DNA from: Deinococcus hopiensis KR-140
GTDB lineage: Bacteria; Deinococcota; Deinococci; Deinococcales; Deinococcaceae
DNA length: 64,000 nt
Direction: 5' to 3'
Assembly: GCF_900176165.1 (NCBI RefSeq)
Contig: NZ_FWWU01000009.1
Coordinates: 1,490,501 to 1,554,500, forward strand
A program made the translations under genes and the position numbers. Positions 12,753-22,892 of the stretch are shown here, piece by piece (position 1 is the stretch's first letter; every line of letters starts with the position of its first letter). The notes beneath the pieces were generated by a model. That model saw nothing but the letters and a program-made list of their open reading frames with translations, did no database searches and was not told where the DNA came from.

Positions 12753-13721
12753 CTAGCGGAAGCCCTCCACCGCGTCGCCGAGATCGTCCTCGGGGAGTTC
12801 CACATACCGGCGCGTCGTGTCCACCTGCTCGTGCCCGAGAAAGCCCGCCACACGCGTGAAGTCCTTCACGGCGGCGTACAGCTGCGTGCCCGCGTACTTC
12901 CGGCCCGCGTGAAAACCCCGGAACTCATGTTCCCGGCCACACTTCAGGGCGAGCTTTTGCAGCCGCGCGTACGCCGTGGAGTACGCGCTGAATTTCACGA
13001 TCTTTCCGGAGTGGGGAAGGGGACGCTCGGCCCGGAGGGCTTCGAGCGCCTCACGCAGCCGGGCGCTGAGCGGCACCACGCGCGCCTTGTCCCCCTTGCC
13101 GTGCGCCACCAGCAGTCGGCGGCGGCCCAGGTCCACATGCGCCCACTCGACCGCCAGCGCCTCAGCGATCCGCAGCCCCGCGTGGGCCATCAGGAGCAGC
13201 AGCGCGCGTTCCTGCGGATCGGCCTCGGCGAGAAGCGCCTGCACGAAGTCGGCGCGGTACGGCGGATTTTTGACGATGCTTTTGGTCCGGTCCTTGGGCC
13301 GCTTGACGTCCCGGAAGGGATCGGCGTCCGTCGCCCCCGCCCACCGCAACGCCCGGTACAGCGCCGAGGCCGCCGCCACCCGCGCCTGCACCGTGGCGGG
13401 CTTGAGCCCCGAAGAAGTCAGCGCCGCCACGTACAGCGCCGGCTCGCGCCGCCCCGGGCGCAGCAGGTTCCAGCCGTGCTCCCGCGCGTGGTCGAGCAGC
13501 ACTTCCACGCCCTTGCGGTACGCGCGCAGCGTGTGCGGACTGAGGCGCACGCCCGCGCTGGTGTCGCTGGTCACGCACGCCATGGTCAGCGCCCACAGCT
13601 CCGCACACGCCTTGTCCCGCGCCGCGGTGATGGCCCGGACCCGGAGGGCCTCGTCACCCAGGCCCGCGAAGGCCCGGGCCTGGGTGAGGCGGTCCCCGGA
13701 GTACGGTACAAGGTCAGACAT
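12753..13721 (-). CDS. Tyrosine recombinase, XerC/XerD-like
   Basis: The protein is 322 aa from the ATG at 13721, which has a TATCAT box 5 nt upstream. The ATG five codons earlier would lie within that promoter. A SAM-like N-terminal core-binding domain precedes the catalytic domain. The catalytic residues are visible in HAGLRIAEALAVEW (first Arg), HAGRKYAGTQ (His...Arg) and GHEQVDTTRRYVEL (His and nucleophile Tyr). It should cut and rejoin DNA via a 3'-phosphotyrosine. With no phage genes or att repeats nearby it could be the chromosome-dimer (dif) recombinase, but this is inference. Confidence 0.88.
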   Translation of the reverse strand: MSDLVPYSGDRLTQARAFAGLGDEALRVRAITAARDKACAELWALTMACVTSDTSAGVRLSPHTLRAYRKGVEVLLDHAREHGWNLLRPGRREPALYVAALTSSGLKPATVQARVAAASALYRALRWAGATDADPFRDVKRPKDRTKSIVKNPPYRADFVQALLAEADPQERALLLLMAHAGLRIAEALAVEWAHVDLGRRRLLVAHGKGDKARVVPLSARLREALEALRAERPLPHSGKIVKFSAYSTAYARLQKLALKCGREHEFRGFHAGRKYAGTQLYAAVKDFTRVAGFLGHEQVDTTRRYVELPEDDLGDAVEGFR

Positions 13722-13727
13722 AGCCGA

Positions 13728-13745
13728 TGATAACATGCATTATCA
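13728..13745. promoter_or_regulatory. Palindrome over the recombinase promoter
   Basis: TGATAA (13728-13733) and TTATCA (13740-13745) are perfect inverted arms around CATGCA. They cover the TATCAT -10 box of the recombinase gene (minus strand, 13727-13732), as expected for a repressor or autoregulation site. Confidence 0.45.
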
Positions 13746-13873
13746 ACGCCGTGCGCGGTGGCCACCGTCTTCACGCGCGAACCCCGACGGCCCACGTGCC
13801 GGTCGGCCGAGCCGACTGCGCCGCGCTCTGATTCGGCGCAAGCCGTTTCCAGCACCCAGCATTTTCCCCGGCG

Positions 13874-14956
13874 TCAGGCCCGCACCGAGCAGCGGTAAAC
13901 GGTGCGCGACGTGAAGGTCTCGCCGGGGCGCAGCACCACGTTCGGAAAGTCGGGGTGGCCCGGCGAGTCGGGAAAATGCTGGGTTTCCAGGCACGCGGCC
14001 CAGCGGTGGCCATACACCTGCCCGCCCTTGCCAGCGATGGAGCCGTCGAGAAAGTTGCCCGAGTAAAACTGCACGCCGGGTTCGGTGGTCTGCACCGTCA
14101 GCACGCGGCCGGAGGTGGGATCAAACAGTTCGCCCACCGTCCGGAGCCCCGAGCCCCGCAGCACGAAGTTGTGGTCATACCCCCCCGCGAAGCGCAACTG
14201 CTCGTCCTCGTCGTTCACCCGCTCGCCGATGCGCCTGCCCGTGCGGAAGTCCAGCGGCGTGCCCGCCACCGGGCGCAGCTCACCGGTGGGAATCAGGGTT
14301 TCGTCCACGGCCGTGATCTGGTCCGCGTGCAGGGTCAGTTCGTGGTCCAGAACGTCACGTTCCCCGCCCGCCAGGTTCCAGTAGGTGTGGTTGGTCAGGT
14401 TGAGGACGGTGGGCGCGTCGGTGCTGGCCGCGTAGTCGATGACCAGGGCGTCTTGCGTGAGGGTATACGTCACGCGCGCGGCGACGTTGCCCGGGTAGCC
14501 CTCTTCCCCGTCCGCGCTGAGGTACGAGAATTCGACGGCGGGAACGGGCCCGCCGAGTATCCGGCCTTCCCATACCCGGGCGTGAAAGCCGGTGGGGCCG
14601 CCGTGAAGGGCGTTGGGGCCGTTGTTCAGGGCAAGCTGGTGCACCTGGCCGTCCAGGGTAAAGCGCCCTCCGCGGATGCGGTTGCCGTAGCGCCCGATGG
14701 TGGCGCCGAAGTACGGCGAGGTCGCCGGATCGAAGTAGGGCTCGGCCCGGTCGTGCCCCAGCACGACGTCGGCCGGGACACCGGCGCGGTCCGGCGCGTG
14801 CAGGCTGACCAGGATGGCCCCAAAGTTGGTGAGGGCGGCCCGCAGGCCGCCAGCGCCCGCCAGCGTGTAGAGAAACAGGGGCTGACCGTCTGGGGCGTTG
14901 CCCCAGGGCTGCACGGTGACGGGTGGGTGGGACTCGCCGGGCGTGGATACGTTCAT
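13874..14956 (-). CDS. Aldose 1-epimerase (galactose mutarotase)
   Basis: Catalyses interconversion of alpha and beta anomers of aldose sugars. The start is the ATG at 14956, giving 360 aa; the longer frame upstream runs back into lnt and is Cys-rich noise. Family marks: GATIGRYGNRIRGGRF, NNGPNALHGG, the catalytic His region NLTNHTYWNLAG, and the catalytic Glu in ACLETQHFPDSP near the end. It lies 76 nt downstream of lnt on the same strand. No sugar-catabolic genes adjoin it, so the physiological sugar is unknown. Confidence 0.93.
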   Translation of the reverse strand: MNVSTPGESHPPVTVQPWGNAPDGQPLFLYTLAGAGGLRAALTNFGAILVSLHAPDRAGVPADVVLGHDRAEPYFDPATSPYFGATIGRYGNRIRGGRFTLDGQVHQLALNNGPNALHGGPTGFHARVWEGRILGGPVPAVEFSYLSADGEEGYPGNVAARVTYTLTQDALVIDYAASTDAPTVLNLTNHTYWNLAGGERDVLDHELTLHADQITAVDETLIPTGELRPVAGTPLDFRTGRRIGERVNDEDEQLRFAGGYDHNFVLRGSGLRTVGELFDPTSGRVLTVQTTEPGVQFYSGNFLDGSIAGKGGQVYGHRWAACLETQHFPDSPGHPDFPNVVLRPGETFTSRTVYRCSVRA

Positions 14957-15032
14957 GTCGCCCGCCAGTATCACAGTTTGGGACCGCGGTGCCTCGCCAC
15001 CCGGTCCGGACAACCCCCACAAATCTTGCGAT

Positions 15033-16514
15033 TTACCGACTTCGCCGTTCCAGCCGCGCGGCGTACAGGAGCAGCGCGCCCGCGAGCAGCAGGGCGGGCA
15101 GATCGCCCAGGCGCATATACAGGGTCTGCCCCGACAGCAGCCGGGGCCGCACGTGCACGGCTCCCTCGCCCCGCTCCAGCGTCTGTACGGGCCGCCCGAG
15201 ATCGTCCACCGCGCCCGCAACGCCATCGTTGACGCTCCGGACCAGCCAGCGCCGCGTCTCGATGGCGCGCACCCGGCCCATCATGAAGTGCTGCTGCACG
15301 CCCCAGCCGTCGTACCAGCCGTCGTTGCTGGGGTTGACGAGCAGCCGCGCGCCCTTGTTCGCCAGCTGCCGCGCCACCCAGGGAAACACGCTGTCGTAGC
15401 AGACGTAAGCGCCGTAGGCGACGCCACCCAGGGTAAGGGGCGTGAGCGTCTGCGCGGCGGGAATGGGCGTCAGCTCAAAGCCCAGCGTCCTCTCGATCAG
15501 GCCGTAGGCGGGACGCAGCGGGCCGTAGAGGGGAAAATACTCTCCAAAGGGCACCAGGCGGGCTTTTTCGCTGCGTGTGGTCAGCTGCCCCGCGGCATCG
15601 ATGCCGATCACGCTGTTGCGCCTGGGGATCTCGCCCTGGGGGGTGCCCAGGCCGCTGATGCCGGGCGCGGGAAAGGACGGGAAAAAGGTGGTCGACCGGC
15701 TGGCTGTGAGGGCGGTTTCACTCCAGATCACCAGTTCGCCGGGGGTCCTGGCGGAGCTCAGGCGGCGCTGCGCTTCCAGCTGCTGCTCGGGCGAGACGTA
15801 CTGGGTGGCCCGGCCGAAGGAATCGAAGGTCGTGCGCAGCGCCAGCACCGGCTGCACCGGGCCCTCGCCCGGAAGGCGCGTGATGCCGTAGGCCAGGGCC
15901 GCGAGCCAGGTGAAGGTCAGCAGCGCGTGGGGCCGGTGGCTGCCCCAGCGCAGGGAGACGAGCGAGGCGGCGGTGGCGGCCACAAGGACGCTGCCCAGCA
16001 GCACGCCTCCCAGGTCCGCGATCTGCAGGGCAGGTGTGGGCAGCAGCGTGTAGCCCAGGGAGGGCCACGGAAAGGCGAGCGGACCCAGGAAGCGCAGCCA
16101 TTCCAGCAGGACCCAGCCTCCCGCCAGTCCCCAGACCCGGGCGAGGGGCGTGCGAAAGGCGCGGGCGACGAGCCAGGCCATCCCCGCAAAAAATGTGCCC
16201 TCCAGGGCGTACAGCGCAATGGCAAGTGTGCCCATGACCGGGCTTCCAAACAGCTTGGCGAGAAAGGCAGTCAGCCACCACAGGTGGACGGCGCTCTGGA
16301 CACCGGCGGCCCACCACAGGCGGCCCGCGACCTGCCGCGGCGTACCGGCGCGGGCCGCAAAGGCGAGCGCGAACGCCAGGGGAAGCGGCGACAGGAAGCT
16401 CCAGGGCAGCGGCAGGCCGCAGGCAGCGAGCAGCGCGCCGAGCAGGGCGGCGGTCAGAAAGGGCGGCACTGTAGGCACCGCGACATGATACGGGGGGGTG
16501 GGCCTGTACCCCAC
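15033..16514 (-). CDS. lnt: Apolipoprotein N-acyltransferase
   Basis: Lnt transfers a fatty acyl chain from phospholipid to the N-terminal Cys of lipoproteins, the last step of lipoprotein maturation. The 493-aa protein has about six N-terminal membrane helices, then a periplasmic nitrilase domain. The catalytic triad is recognisable: Glu in IWSETAL, Lys in KARLVPFGEYFP and Cys in YVCYDSVFPW, and a last helix lies near the C-terminus. The frame opens with GTG at 16514. A second GTG at 16478 has TATCAT 6 nt before it and may be the true leaderless start (481 aa). Confidence 0.93.
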   Translation of the reverse strand: MGYRPTPPYHVAVPTVPPFLTAALLGALLAACGLPLPWSFLSPLPLAFALAFAARAGTPRQVAGRLWWAAGVQSAVHLWWLTAFLAKLFGSPVMGTLAIALYALEGTFFAGMAWLVARAFRTPLARVWGLAGGWVLLEWLRFLGPLAFPWPSLGYTLLPTPALQIADLGGVLLGSVLVAATAASLVSLRWGSHRPHALLTFTWLAALAYGITRLPGEGPVQPVLALRTTFDSFGRATQYVSPEQQLEAQRRLSSARTPGELVIWSETALTASRSTTFFPSFPAPGISGLGTPQGEIPRRNSVIGIDAAGQLTTRSEKARLVPFGEYFPLYGPLRPAYGLIERTLGFELTPIPAAQTLTPLTLGGVAYGAYVCYDSVFPWVARQLANKGARLLVNPSNDGWYDGWGVQQHFMMGRVRAIETRRWLVRSVNDGVAGAVDDLGRPVQTLERGEGAVHVRPRLLSGQTLYMRLGDLPALLLAGALLLYAARLERRSR

Positions 16515-16567
16515 CCTAACGGGGAGTTCACGCGGGTGGGGAAGCGGTGGCGTAGCATGGACACACC

Positions 16568-17272
16568 TTGAGATTGGCTTTTATCAGTGACTTGCACGGC
16601 AACATTCACGCGCTGACCGCGATGAAGCGCTTTTTGGTGGACCAGGCGGTCAACCGCGTCATCGTGATCGGTGACCTCGTGGGCTACGGGGCCTCGCCCG
16701 GACCGGTGATCGACTTCGTGTCCCGGGAGGGCTGGACCGCCGGCATGGGATCGAGCGACATGCGCGTCGCCCTCGAGCTCGGCGAACGGGCAGACCGGCA
16801 CGGCGTCGCAGATCAGGTCCTGAGCTGGACGCGCCAGGTCCTGACCCCCGGGCAGCTGGAATACCTGCGTTCCCTGCCGCCGGGTGGCCGCCTGATGACG
16901 CCGGTGGGGCGCGTGCGGTACTTTCACGGCTCACCCCATGCCCCCGACGAGCGCCTTGACCTGATGGCTCCCGAGCGCGAACTCGAGGAGCTCGCCGAGC
17001 GGCTCAACGCCCGGGTGATCGTCGTGGGCGGCTCTCACGTGCCGTTCGTGCGCGTGATAGACGACACCACCTTCGTGGACCCCGGTTCGGTGGGACTGTC
17101 GCTCAACCACGAGCCCGGTGCGGACGTGGCCATCGTGGACTGCGTGGGCCGCCGCCCCAAGGTCACCCTGCACAAGGTGAGCTACGACTACGCCTCCTCC
17201 GCCTTCGACATCATGGCCTGGAACCTGCCGCCGGTGATCGCGGAGGTGATCCGGACGGGACGCATGGGCTAG
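16568..17272 (+). CDS. Calcineurin-like metallophosphoesterase
   Basis: 234 aa starting with TTG (a TAGCAT box lies 9 nt upstream; the nearby ATG is out of frame and stops at once). Metal-binding motifs of the YfcE/MJ0936-like family are present: SDLHGN at 7-12, GDLVGYG near 40, then a GSS variant where many relatives have GNHD/E, and GGSHVPF near 157. It should hydrolyse phosphodiesters or phosphomonoesters with two bound metals. The GMGSSD segment replacing the usual Asn-His is notable and could alter activity. Confidence 0.85.
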   Translation: MRLAFISDLHGNIHALTAMKRFLVDQAVNRVIVIGDLVGYGASPGPVIDFVSREGWTAGMGSSDMRVALELGERADRHGVADQVLSWTRQVLTPGQLEYLRSLPPGGRLMTPVGRVRYFHGSPHAPDERLDLMAPERELEELAERLNARVIVVGGSHVPFVRVIDDTTFVDPGSVGLSLNHEPGADVAIVDCVGRRPKVTLHKVSYDYASSAFDIMAWNLPPVIAEVIRTGRMG

Positions 17273-17307
17273 AGGAGAAGGTCATCCAAGATGAGGAGAA
17301 AGGCGCT

Positions 17308-17815
17308 GTGAGCAGCGGAAGGACTGCAGGAGCCGGCGGACCTGGCCCGAGCGATGTGGCCGGCGAGACATACGGATTTCTGCTGCCGTATCTGGCACTG
17401 CGCCCGGAAGACGCGCCGCAGCGTCGCTCTCCCCTACGCGATGTGCGGAATGCGCTGCTGTGGACCAGCCGCACTGGGGCGCAGTGGGAGGATCTCCCGC
17501 ATGACTTTCCACCGCCTGAGATCGTACGATCTCAGGCCAAACGGTGGTTTGAGGCGCACTGCGTTCGAGAATGCGGTGCATGACTTACGTTTGCTCAGCC
17601 GTGTTCAGCAACAGCTTCAGGGTGAACCCTCAGCGATCATCATCGGCAGCCGCACGCGGCAAAGTACACCGGAAAGTGGATCTCGAGCAGGCGCTGACGG
17701 CGCCAAAAAACGCAAGGGCACGAAGGTACATCTGGTGGTCGACACACTGCTTCACCTGGTCACCTCACTGGCCAATGGGCAGGACCGAGCCCAGGTTCAG
17801 GCACCAGCCTGTTTT
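17308..17815 (+). pseudogene. IS5-type transposase relic, frameshifted and truncated
   Basis: The first frame (17308-17583) gives the N-terminal transposase segment LLWTSRTGAQWEDLPHDFPP, typical of IS5-family DUF4096. Near 17565 similarity moves to another frame: FENAVHDLRLLSRVQQQ, then SRTRQSTPESGSRAGADG and KKRKGTKVHLVVDTL, which includes a catalytic-core segment, ending at ANGQDRAQV. The C-terminal third is missing, and I found no terminal inverted repeats. It is a dead insertion sequence between the phosphoesterase and the aminotransferase gene. Confidence 0.8.
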
Positions 17816-17910
17816 CGCATGATGTCTTTCCCAGCCTCCAGGAGAGCGGTCAGCAGGAAAAGTCCGCATGAGCCTTTCGGCCCAGGCGGACGCTCCTTCC
17901 CGCCGTGCCG

Positions 17911-19071
17911 TTACCGCCCGACCAGCAGTCCCAGCGCCTCCTCAAAGCGGTCTGTGAGGCCGCGCTCGCCGAGCAGCTCCTCCAGCGCCAGCATCAGGGT
18001 TCGGTAGGGGCCGGGGCGCGCGGCCTCGCCCATCAGGCCCAGCCGCCAGATCAGGCCGGCAGTGGCCCCGAGGCCGCCCGTTACGCTGATCTCGCGCTCC
18101 CGCAGGGCCGCCCGCACGCCCGCGTCGTCGAAGCCCTCCGGGAGCCGCAGGGCCAGGACCGTCGGGAGCCGGGCGGCGGGGTCTTGCACATAGTGAGAAA
18201 ACCCGAGGGGGGCGAGGGCAGCCGCAATCGCCCGGTCCATCTCACGCACGCGTGCTTGACGCTGGGGCAGCCCTTCTTCGAGGGCGGCGCGCAGCGCCGC
18301 GTGAAAGGCGAAGTGCAGGTTGACGGGCACGGTGTGGTGGTAGCTCTGACGGTCCCAGTAGTCGCGCAGACCCTCGAAGTCGCAGTACCACAGCGGTGTG
18401 GGGGTGCGGCGGGTGGCCTGCCGCTCAAGCGCCCGCTCGCTGATCGCCACCGGGGCCACGCCGGGAGGGGCCGACAGGCACTTTTGCGAGCCGGTATACA
18501 CGTAGTCGATGCCCCACGCTTCCATGGAGAAGGGCTCCATACCGGCGGTGGTCACGGCGTCCACACTGAGTAAGGCGCCGCTGCCCCGGACGACCTCCGC
18601 CACGGCGGGCAGCGGGTTGAGTACGCCCGTGCTCGTCTCGCCGTGGACCATCGCGACGAGCGTTACGCCGCCGAGGTTCGCGGCCACCTGCGCTGGATCG
18701 ATCGGCTGTCCCAGCGGAGCCGTGACCCGGCGCACCCTCGCGCCGTAACGCGCCGCCATCTCGGCCATCCGCGCCCCGAACGCGCCGTTGACGCACACGA
18801 GCACCTCGTCGCCCGGTTCCACCAGATTGGCGAAGCCCGCCTCCATGCCCAGGCTGCCCGTCCCCGCCAGCAGCGCCGTGAAGGTGCCCTCCCCTGCTCC
18901 GTACAACTCGCGCAGGTCCTGCTGGATCGCTGCATTCACCGCAAAGACTTCGGGGTCCATGTGCCCCCGCATGGAGCGCGTCAGCGCCTGCTGCGCCCGG
19001 GGGTGCAGCGGCGTCGGCCCGGGGGTCAGCAGGGTATGCGGCGCAAAAGGGTCAGCAGGCGAGTCGAGCAT
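17911..19071 (-). CDS. Class V aminotransferase (serine-pyruvate / alanine-glyoxylate type)
   Basis: A PLP enzyme of 386 aa from the ATG at 19071, which has TACACT 7 nt upstream. The longer frame contains the AT-rich operator region and is not coding. Visible marks: LLTPGPTPLHPRAQQAL at the N-terminus, GTGSLGMEA, HGETSTGVLNP, and the Schiff-base Lys in YVYTGSQKCLSAPPG. Likely reaction: amino-group transfer between Ala or Ser and glyoxylate or pyruvate. The substrate pair cannot be fixed. The upstream AT-rich region has operator-like repeats that may regulate this gene. Confidence 0.92.
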   Translation of the reverse strand: MLDSPADPFAPHTLLTPGPTPLHPRAQQALTRSMRGHMDPEVFAVNAAIQQDLRELYGAGEGTFTALLAGTGSLGMEAGFANLVEPGDEVLVCVNGAFGARMAEMAARYGARVRRVTAPLGQPIDPAQVAANLGGVTLVAMVHGETSTGVLNPLPAVAEVVRGSGALLSVDAVTTAGMEPFSMEAWGIDYVYTGSQKCLSAPPGVAPVAISERALERQATRRTPTPLWYCDFEGLRDYWDRQSYHHTVPVNLHFAFHAALRAALEEGLPQRQARVREMDRAIAAALAPLGFSHYVQDPAARLPTVLALRLPEGFDDAGVRAALREREISVTGGLGATAGLIWRLGLMGEAARPGPYRTLMLALEELLGERGLTDRFEEALGLLVGR

Positions 19072-19078
19072 GGCCCGC

Positions 19079-19084
19079 AGTGTA
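19079..19084 (-). promoter_or_regulatory. -10 box, leaderless aminotransferase gene
   Basis: TACACT on the minus strand, 7 nt before the ATG at 19071. Confidence 0.55.
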
Positions 19085-19109
19085 GCAACTTCGGGGTGAC
19101 TGCGCAATA

Positions 19110-19167
19110 TTATTGCTAAAATAGACTTCTTTGGTACCACCTGAGACATTTTATTGCTTAAAATGAC
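19110..19167. promoter_or_regulatory. AT-rich operator region with repeated and palindromic sites
   Basis: TTATTGCTAAAATAGAC (19110-19126) and TTATTGCTTAAAATGAC (19151-19167) are near-identical direct repeats 41 bp apart, about four helical turns. The second lies in a perfect inverted repeat, CATTTTA-TTGCT-TAAAATG (19147-19165). This island stands between the divergent aminotransferase and HAD-led operon, so one regulator could bind both sites cooperatively. The regulator is unknown. Confidence 0.55.
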
Positions 19168-19327
19168 CCATTTCGGCACTGAGAGCGGGGGATTTCCAGG
19201 AGGGCCGGCATCTTCGCAGCGCCGGACGGACGCCTGGGGGCAGGCTTGAAGTCTTTGTCCTTTCCTTCACTCCTTTTTGCGCTTGTGAAACATACTTTTT
19301 ATTTGGTCACGCTAGACTCGGGAGACC

Positions 19328-20013
19328 ATGCGGCTGCCTGACCATCCTTCTGCCCTCCGCGCCGTGCTGTTCGACCGGGACGGAACCATCGCCACCACCG
19401 ACCGGGAGGTCTACCGCGAAGCGGCGGGGTGGCTGGGGGCCCGCACCGGCCTGGACACGCGGTCGATCTCACAAACGCTGTTGGCCCACTGGCAGGAACG
19501 CGCGGAGGGCTGGCGCGAGGTGCGGTCCGAGGCGGACGAGGAGGCGTTCTGGGCAGCGTATATGGACGCCTTGGCACAGCGGCTGAAGCTGGGCAGGGCG
19601 CATGCGGCGGCGCTGCTGGAAAACTTTCCCTACGAGCGGTACCTCAAGGCGGTGCCGGACGCGCGGGAGGTGCTGAGCCGCCTGCGGGCGCGGGGCCTGA
19701 AAATCGGGGTGCTGAGCAACACCTTCCCGAGCATCGACCGGACGCTGGCGGCCACTGGCCTCGCCGACCTGGTGGACGTGGCGGTGGCGAGCTGCGCGGT
19801 GGGCGTCCACAAGCCGGATGCGGGCGCGTTCGGCGCGGCGCTCGAAAGGCTGGGTCTGCCCGCGGAGGCGGTGCTGTTCGTGGACGATTTGCCCGAGAAC
19901 GTGGAGGCGGCGCGGGCGCTGGGCATGGCGGCCGTGCGGATTGACCTGACTGGGCAGGCGGGAAACGCCATCCACAGTCTGGGGGCCCTGCTGCCGATGC
20001 TGGACGGTCCCGC

Positions 20014-20017
<4 letters not shown>
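19328..20017 (+). CDS. HAD-superfamily hydrolase, phosphoglycolate phosphatase-like
   Basis: 229 aa with all four HAD motifs: DRDGT with D16 and D18 (nucleophile and acid), LSNTFPS (motif II), GVHKPDAG (motif III Lys) and FVDDLPEN (motif IV). An alpha-helical cap between motifs I and II makes it subfamily IA, so a small phosphate ester is the probable substrate. TAGACT lies 9 nt before the ATG. It is the first gene of a five-gene rightward operon, and its stop overlaps the next TTG start (TTGA). Confidence 0.88.
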
Positions 20018-20994
<977 letters not shown>

Positions 20995-20997
20995 GGG

Positions 20998-21876
20998 GTG
21001 ACTGCTCCCCCACTGGACCCGCGCCTGCACGCCTTCGACTCCGAGCTTCGGCTGGCCGACGTTTCCCTGCAGGGGCGGCTGCCCGGGGAAGGCTGGACGT
21101 ACCTGACGCCGCAGGCCGGGCGCGCGGGAAACGCGCGGCTGAGCCTGCGCTCGCGGCCGGAAGCGGACGCCACCCAGGTCACCGAGGCCCTGCCCGGTGA
21201 GGCGCTCGACGTGCTGCGCGCCCGTGAGGACGGCTGGGCCTGGGTGCGGACCCGGCGCGACGGCTATCCGGGCTGGGCACGCGCGGAAGGCCTGACCGAG
21301 GCCCGCGCAGCGGAGGAGGAAGTGACGGTCACCGCGCTGCGGGCCCACGCATTTGCCGGACCGCGGGTAAGCCGCGCCATCCGGGCCGAGCTGTGCGCCG
21401 GCGCTGCCCTCTGGAGGCGCGAGGGGGAGGCCGTGCTGGAAGACGGGCGGCGGTGGGTGCCCGTCACGCTGCCTGCCGGGGAGGACGCCTGGGTGCAGGA
21501 GGTGATCCTCTTCCCCGTGGAGGTGGTCGACGCGGCCGAATACGCCCTGCGCTTTTTGCACACGCCCTATGTGTGGGGCGGGCGCAGCGCGTGGGGGCTG
21601 GACTGCTCGGGGCTGTCGCAACTGGCGTATGCGGCGTTGGCGCGCGCCATTCCCCGTGACGCCGATCAGCAGCAGGCGGCGCTGACGCCGGTGGTGGAAC
21701 CCCGGCGCGGTGACCTCGCCTTCTTTCCCGGGCACGTCGGCGTGATGCTCTCGGCGCGTGAGGTGGTCCACGCCAACGCCACCCATATGCGGGTCACGGT
21801 GGAGACCTTCGGTGAGGGCGACTATGGGCAGCGGCTGGCGGCGTCTTGCACGGGCTTCGGGCGGTGGACGCCGTGA
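20998..21876 (+). CDS. SH3-domain NlpC/P60 peptidase (murein peptide endopeptidase type)
   Basis: 292 aa, GTG start 3 nt after the previous stop. Two SH3-like segments (about 40-110 and 112-175) precede the NlpC/P60 domain, with catalytic Cys in WGLDCSGLSQLAY near 204 and His in FFPGHVGVML near 246. No signal peptide is visible, so it acts inside the cell, as YkfC does in Bacillus, where it releases L-Ala-D-Glu from murein peptides. The downstream epimerase would use that dipeptide. Confidence 0.9.
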   Translation: MTAPPLDPRLHAFDSELRLADVSLQGRLPGEGWTYLTPQAGRAGNARLSLRSRPEADATQVTEALPGEALDVLRAREDGWAWVRTRRDGYPGWARAEGLTEARAAEEEVTVTALRAHAFAGPRVSRAIRAELCAGAALWRREGEAVLEDGRRWVPVTLPAGEDAWVQEVILFPVEVVDAAEYALRFLHTPYVWGGRSAWGLDCSGLSQLAYAALARAIPRDADQQQAALTPVVEPRRGDLAFFPGHVGVMLSAREVVHANATHMRVTVETFGEGDYGQRLAASCTGFGRWTP

Positions 21877-22892
21877 GCGTGACCTGGGAAACGCGGGAGC
21901 TGCGCACGGCGCAACCTTTCGGCATCGCGCGCTGGACGCATTCGGTGTATCCGCGCACCTTCGTGACCTTTGAGCACGGGGGGGTGTGGGGCCAGGGGGA
22001 GGCGGCGCCGAACGCCTTTTACGGAGAGACGGGCGCTACGGTGGAGGCGACCTTGCCCCTGCTGGCCGGTGCGCTGACAGACGGGTGGGACTGGGACGGG
22101 CTGCACGCCCGCCTCACGGCGCGGATGCCGCAGGGACACCCCAGCGTGAAGTGCGCCCTGGAGATGGCGGCGCTGGACTGGGCGGCCCGGTCCGTGGAGC
22201 TCCCGGTCTGGCGGTTGCTGGGGCTGTCGCCGTCCCCGCTGCCGGAAAGCAGCTATACGGTCAGCCTGGGCGAGTTGCCCGAGATGCGGCGGCAGGCGCG
22301 TGAGGCGGTCGGGCGTGGGCACGGGGTCTTGAAGGTCAAGCTGGGCACCGCGGCGGACGAGCGGGTGGTGGAGGCCCTGCGCGAGGAGGCCCCGCACGCG
22401 GCGCTGCGGGTGGACGCCAACGCGGCGTGGACCCGGGCGGGCGCACGGCGCATGCTGGGGGTGCTGGAGGCGGCGGGCGTGGAACTCGTCGAGCAGCCGC
22501 TCGCGGCGGGAGATCTGGAGGGGCACGCGGCTTTGCGGCGGGTGTCGCGCGTGCCCCTCGTGGCCGACGAGAGCCTGCACCACGTGGGTGATGTGCCCGC
22601 CCTCGCGCGGGCCTTCGACGGCGTGAACCTCAAGCTCGCCAAGCTGGGCGGGCCGCTGCAGGCGCTGGCCGCGCTGAGGCTGGCCCGCGCGCACGGCCTC
22701 AGCGTCATGGTGGGCTGCATGATCGAGAGCTCGCTCGGCATCGCCGCGGCCGCCCACCTCGCGGGGCTGTGCGACTGGGCCGATCTGGACGGGGCGCTGC
22801 TGCTCGCGGACGATCCGTACGCGGGACTCCTCTGGACGGCCGGCCATCTGGAACGGCCCGGCGGCGTGGGGTGGGGGGTGCAACGGGCGTGA
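21873..22892 (+). CDS. Enolase-superfamily dipeptide epimerase (L-Ala-D/L-Glu type)
   Basis: The start is GTG at 21873, overlapping the NlpC/P60 stop (GTGA); 339 aa. Muconate-lactonising-subgroup signatures: catalytic Lys in GVLKVKLG, metal ligands in RVDANAAW (Asp), LVEQPL (Glu) and LVADES (Asp), and a second Lys in VNLKLAKLGG. L-Ala-D/L-Glu epimerases convert the murein dipeptide to the LL form for degradation. Gene order with NlpC/P60 matches Bacillus ykfB-ykfC. O-succinylbenzoate synthase is the main alternative but fits the context less well. Confidence 0.87.
   Translation: MSVTWETRELRTAQPFGIARWTHSVYPRTFVTFEHGGVWGQGEAAPNAFYGETGATVEATLPLLAGALTDGWDWDGLHARLTARMPQGHPSVKCALEMAALDWAARSVELPVWRLLGLSPSPLPESSYTVSLGELPEMRRQAREAVGRGHGVLKVKLGTAADERVVEALREEAPHAALRVDANAAWTRAGARRMLGVLEAAGVELVEQPLAAGDLEGHAALRRVSRVPLVADESLHHVGDVPALARAFDGVNLKLAKLGGPLQALAALRLARAHGLSVMVGCMIESSLGIAAAAHLAGLCDWADLDGALLLADDPYAGLLWTAGHLERPGGVGWGVQRA

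Noticed and set aside
13766..13845. GC-rich hairpins between galM and the recombinase gene
   Set aside because: No T-tract follows on either strand, and such pairings are common at this GC content.
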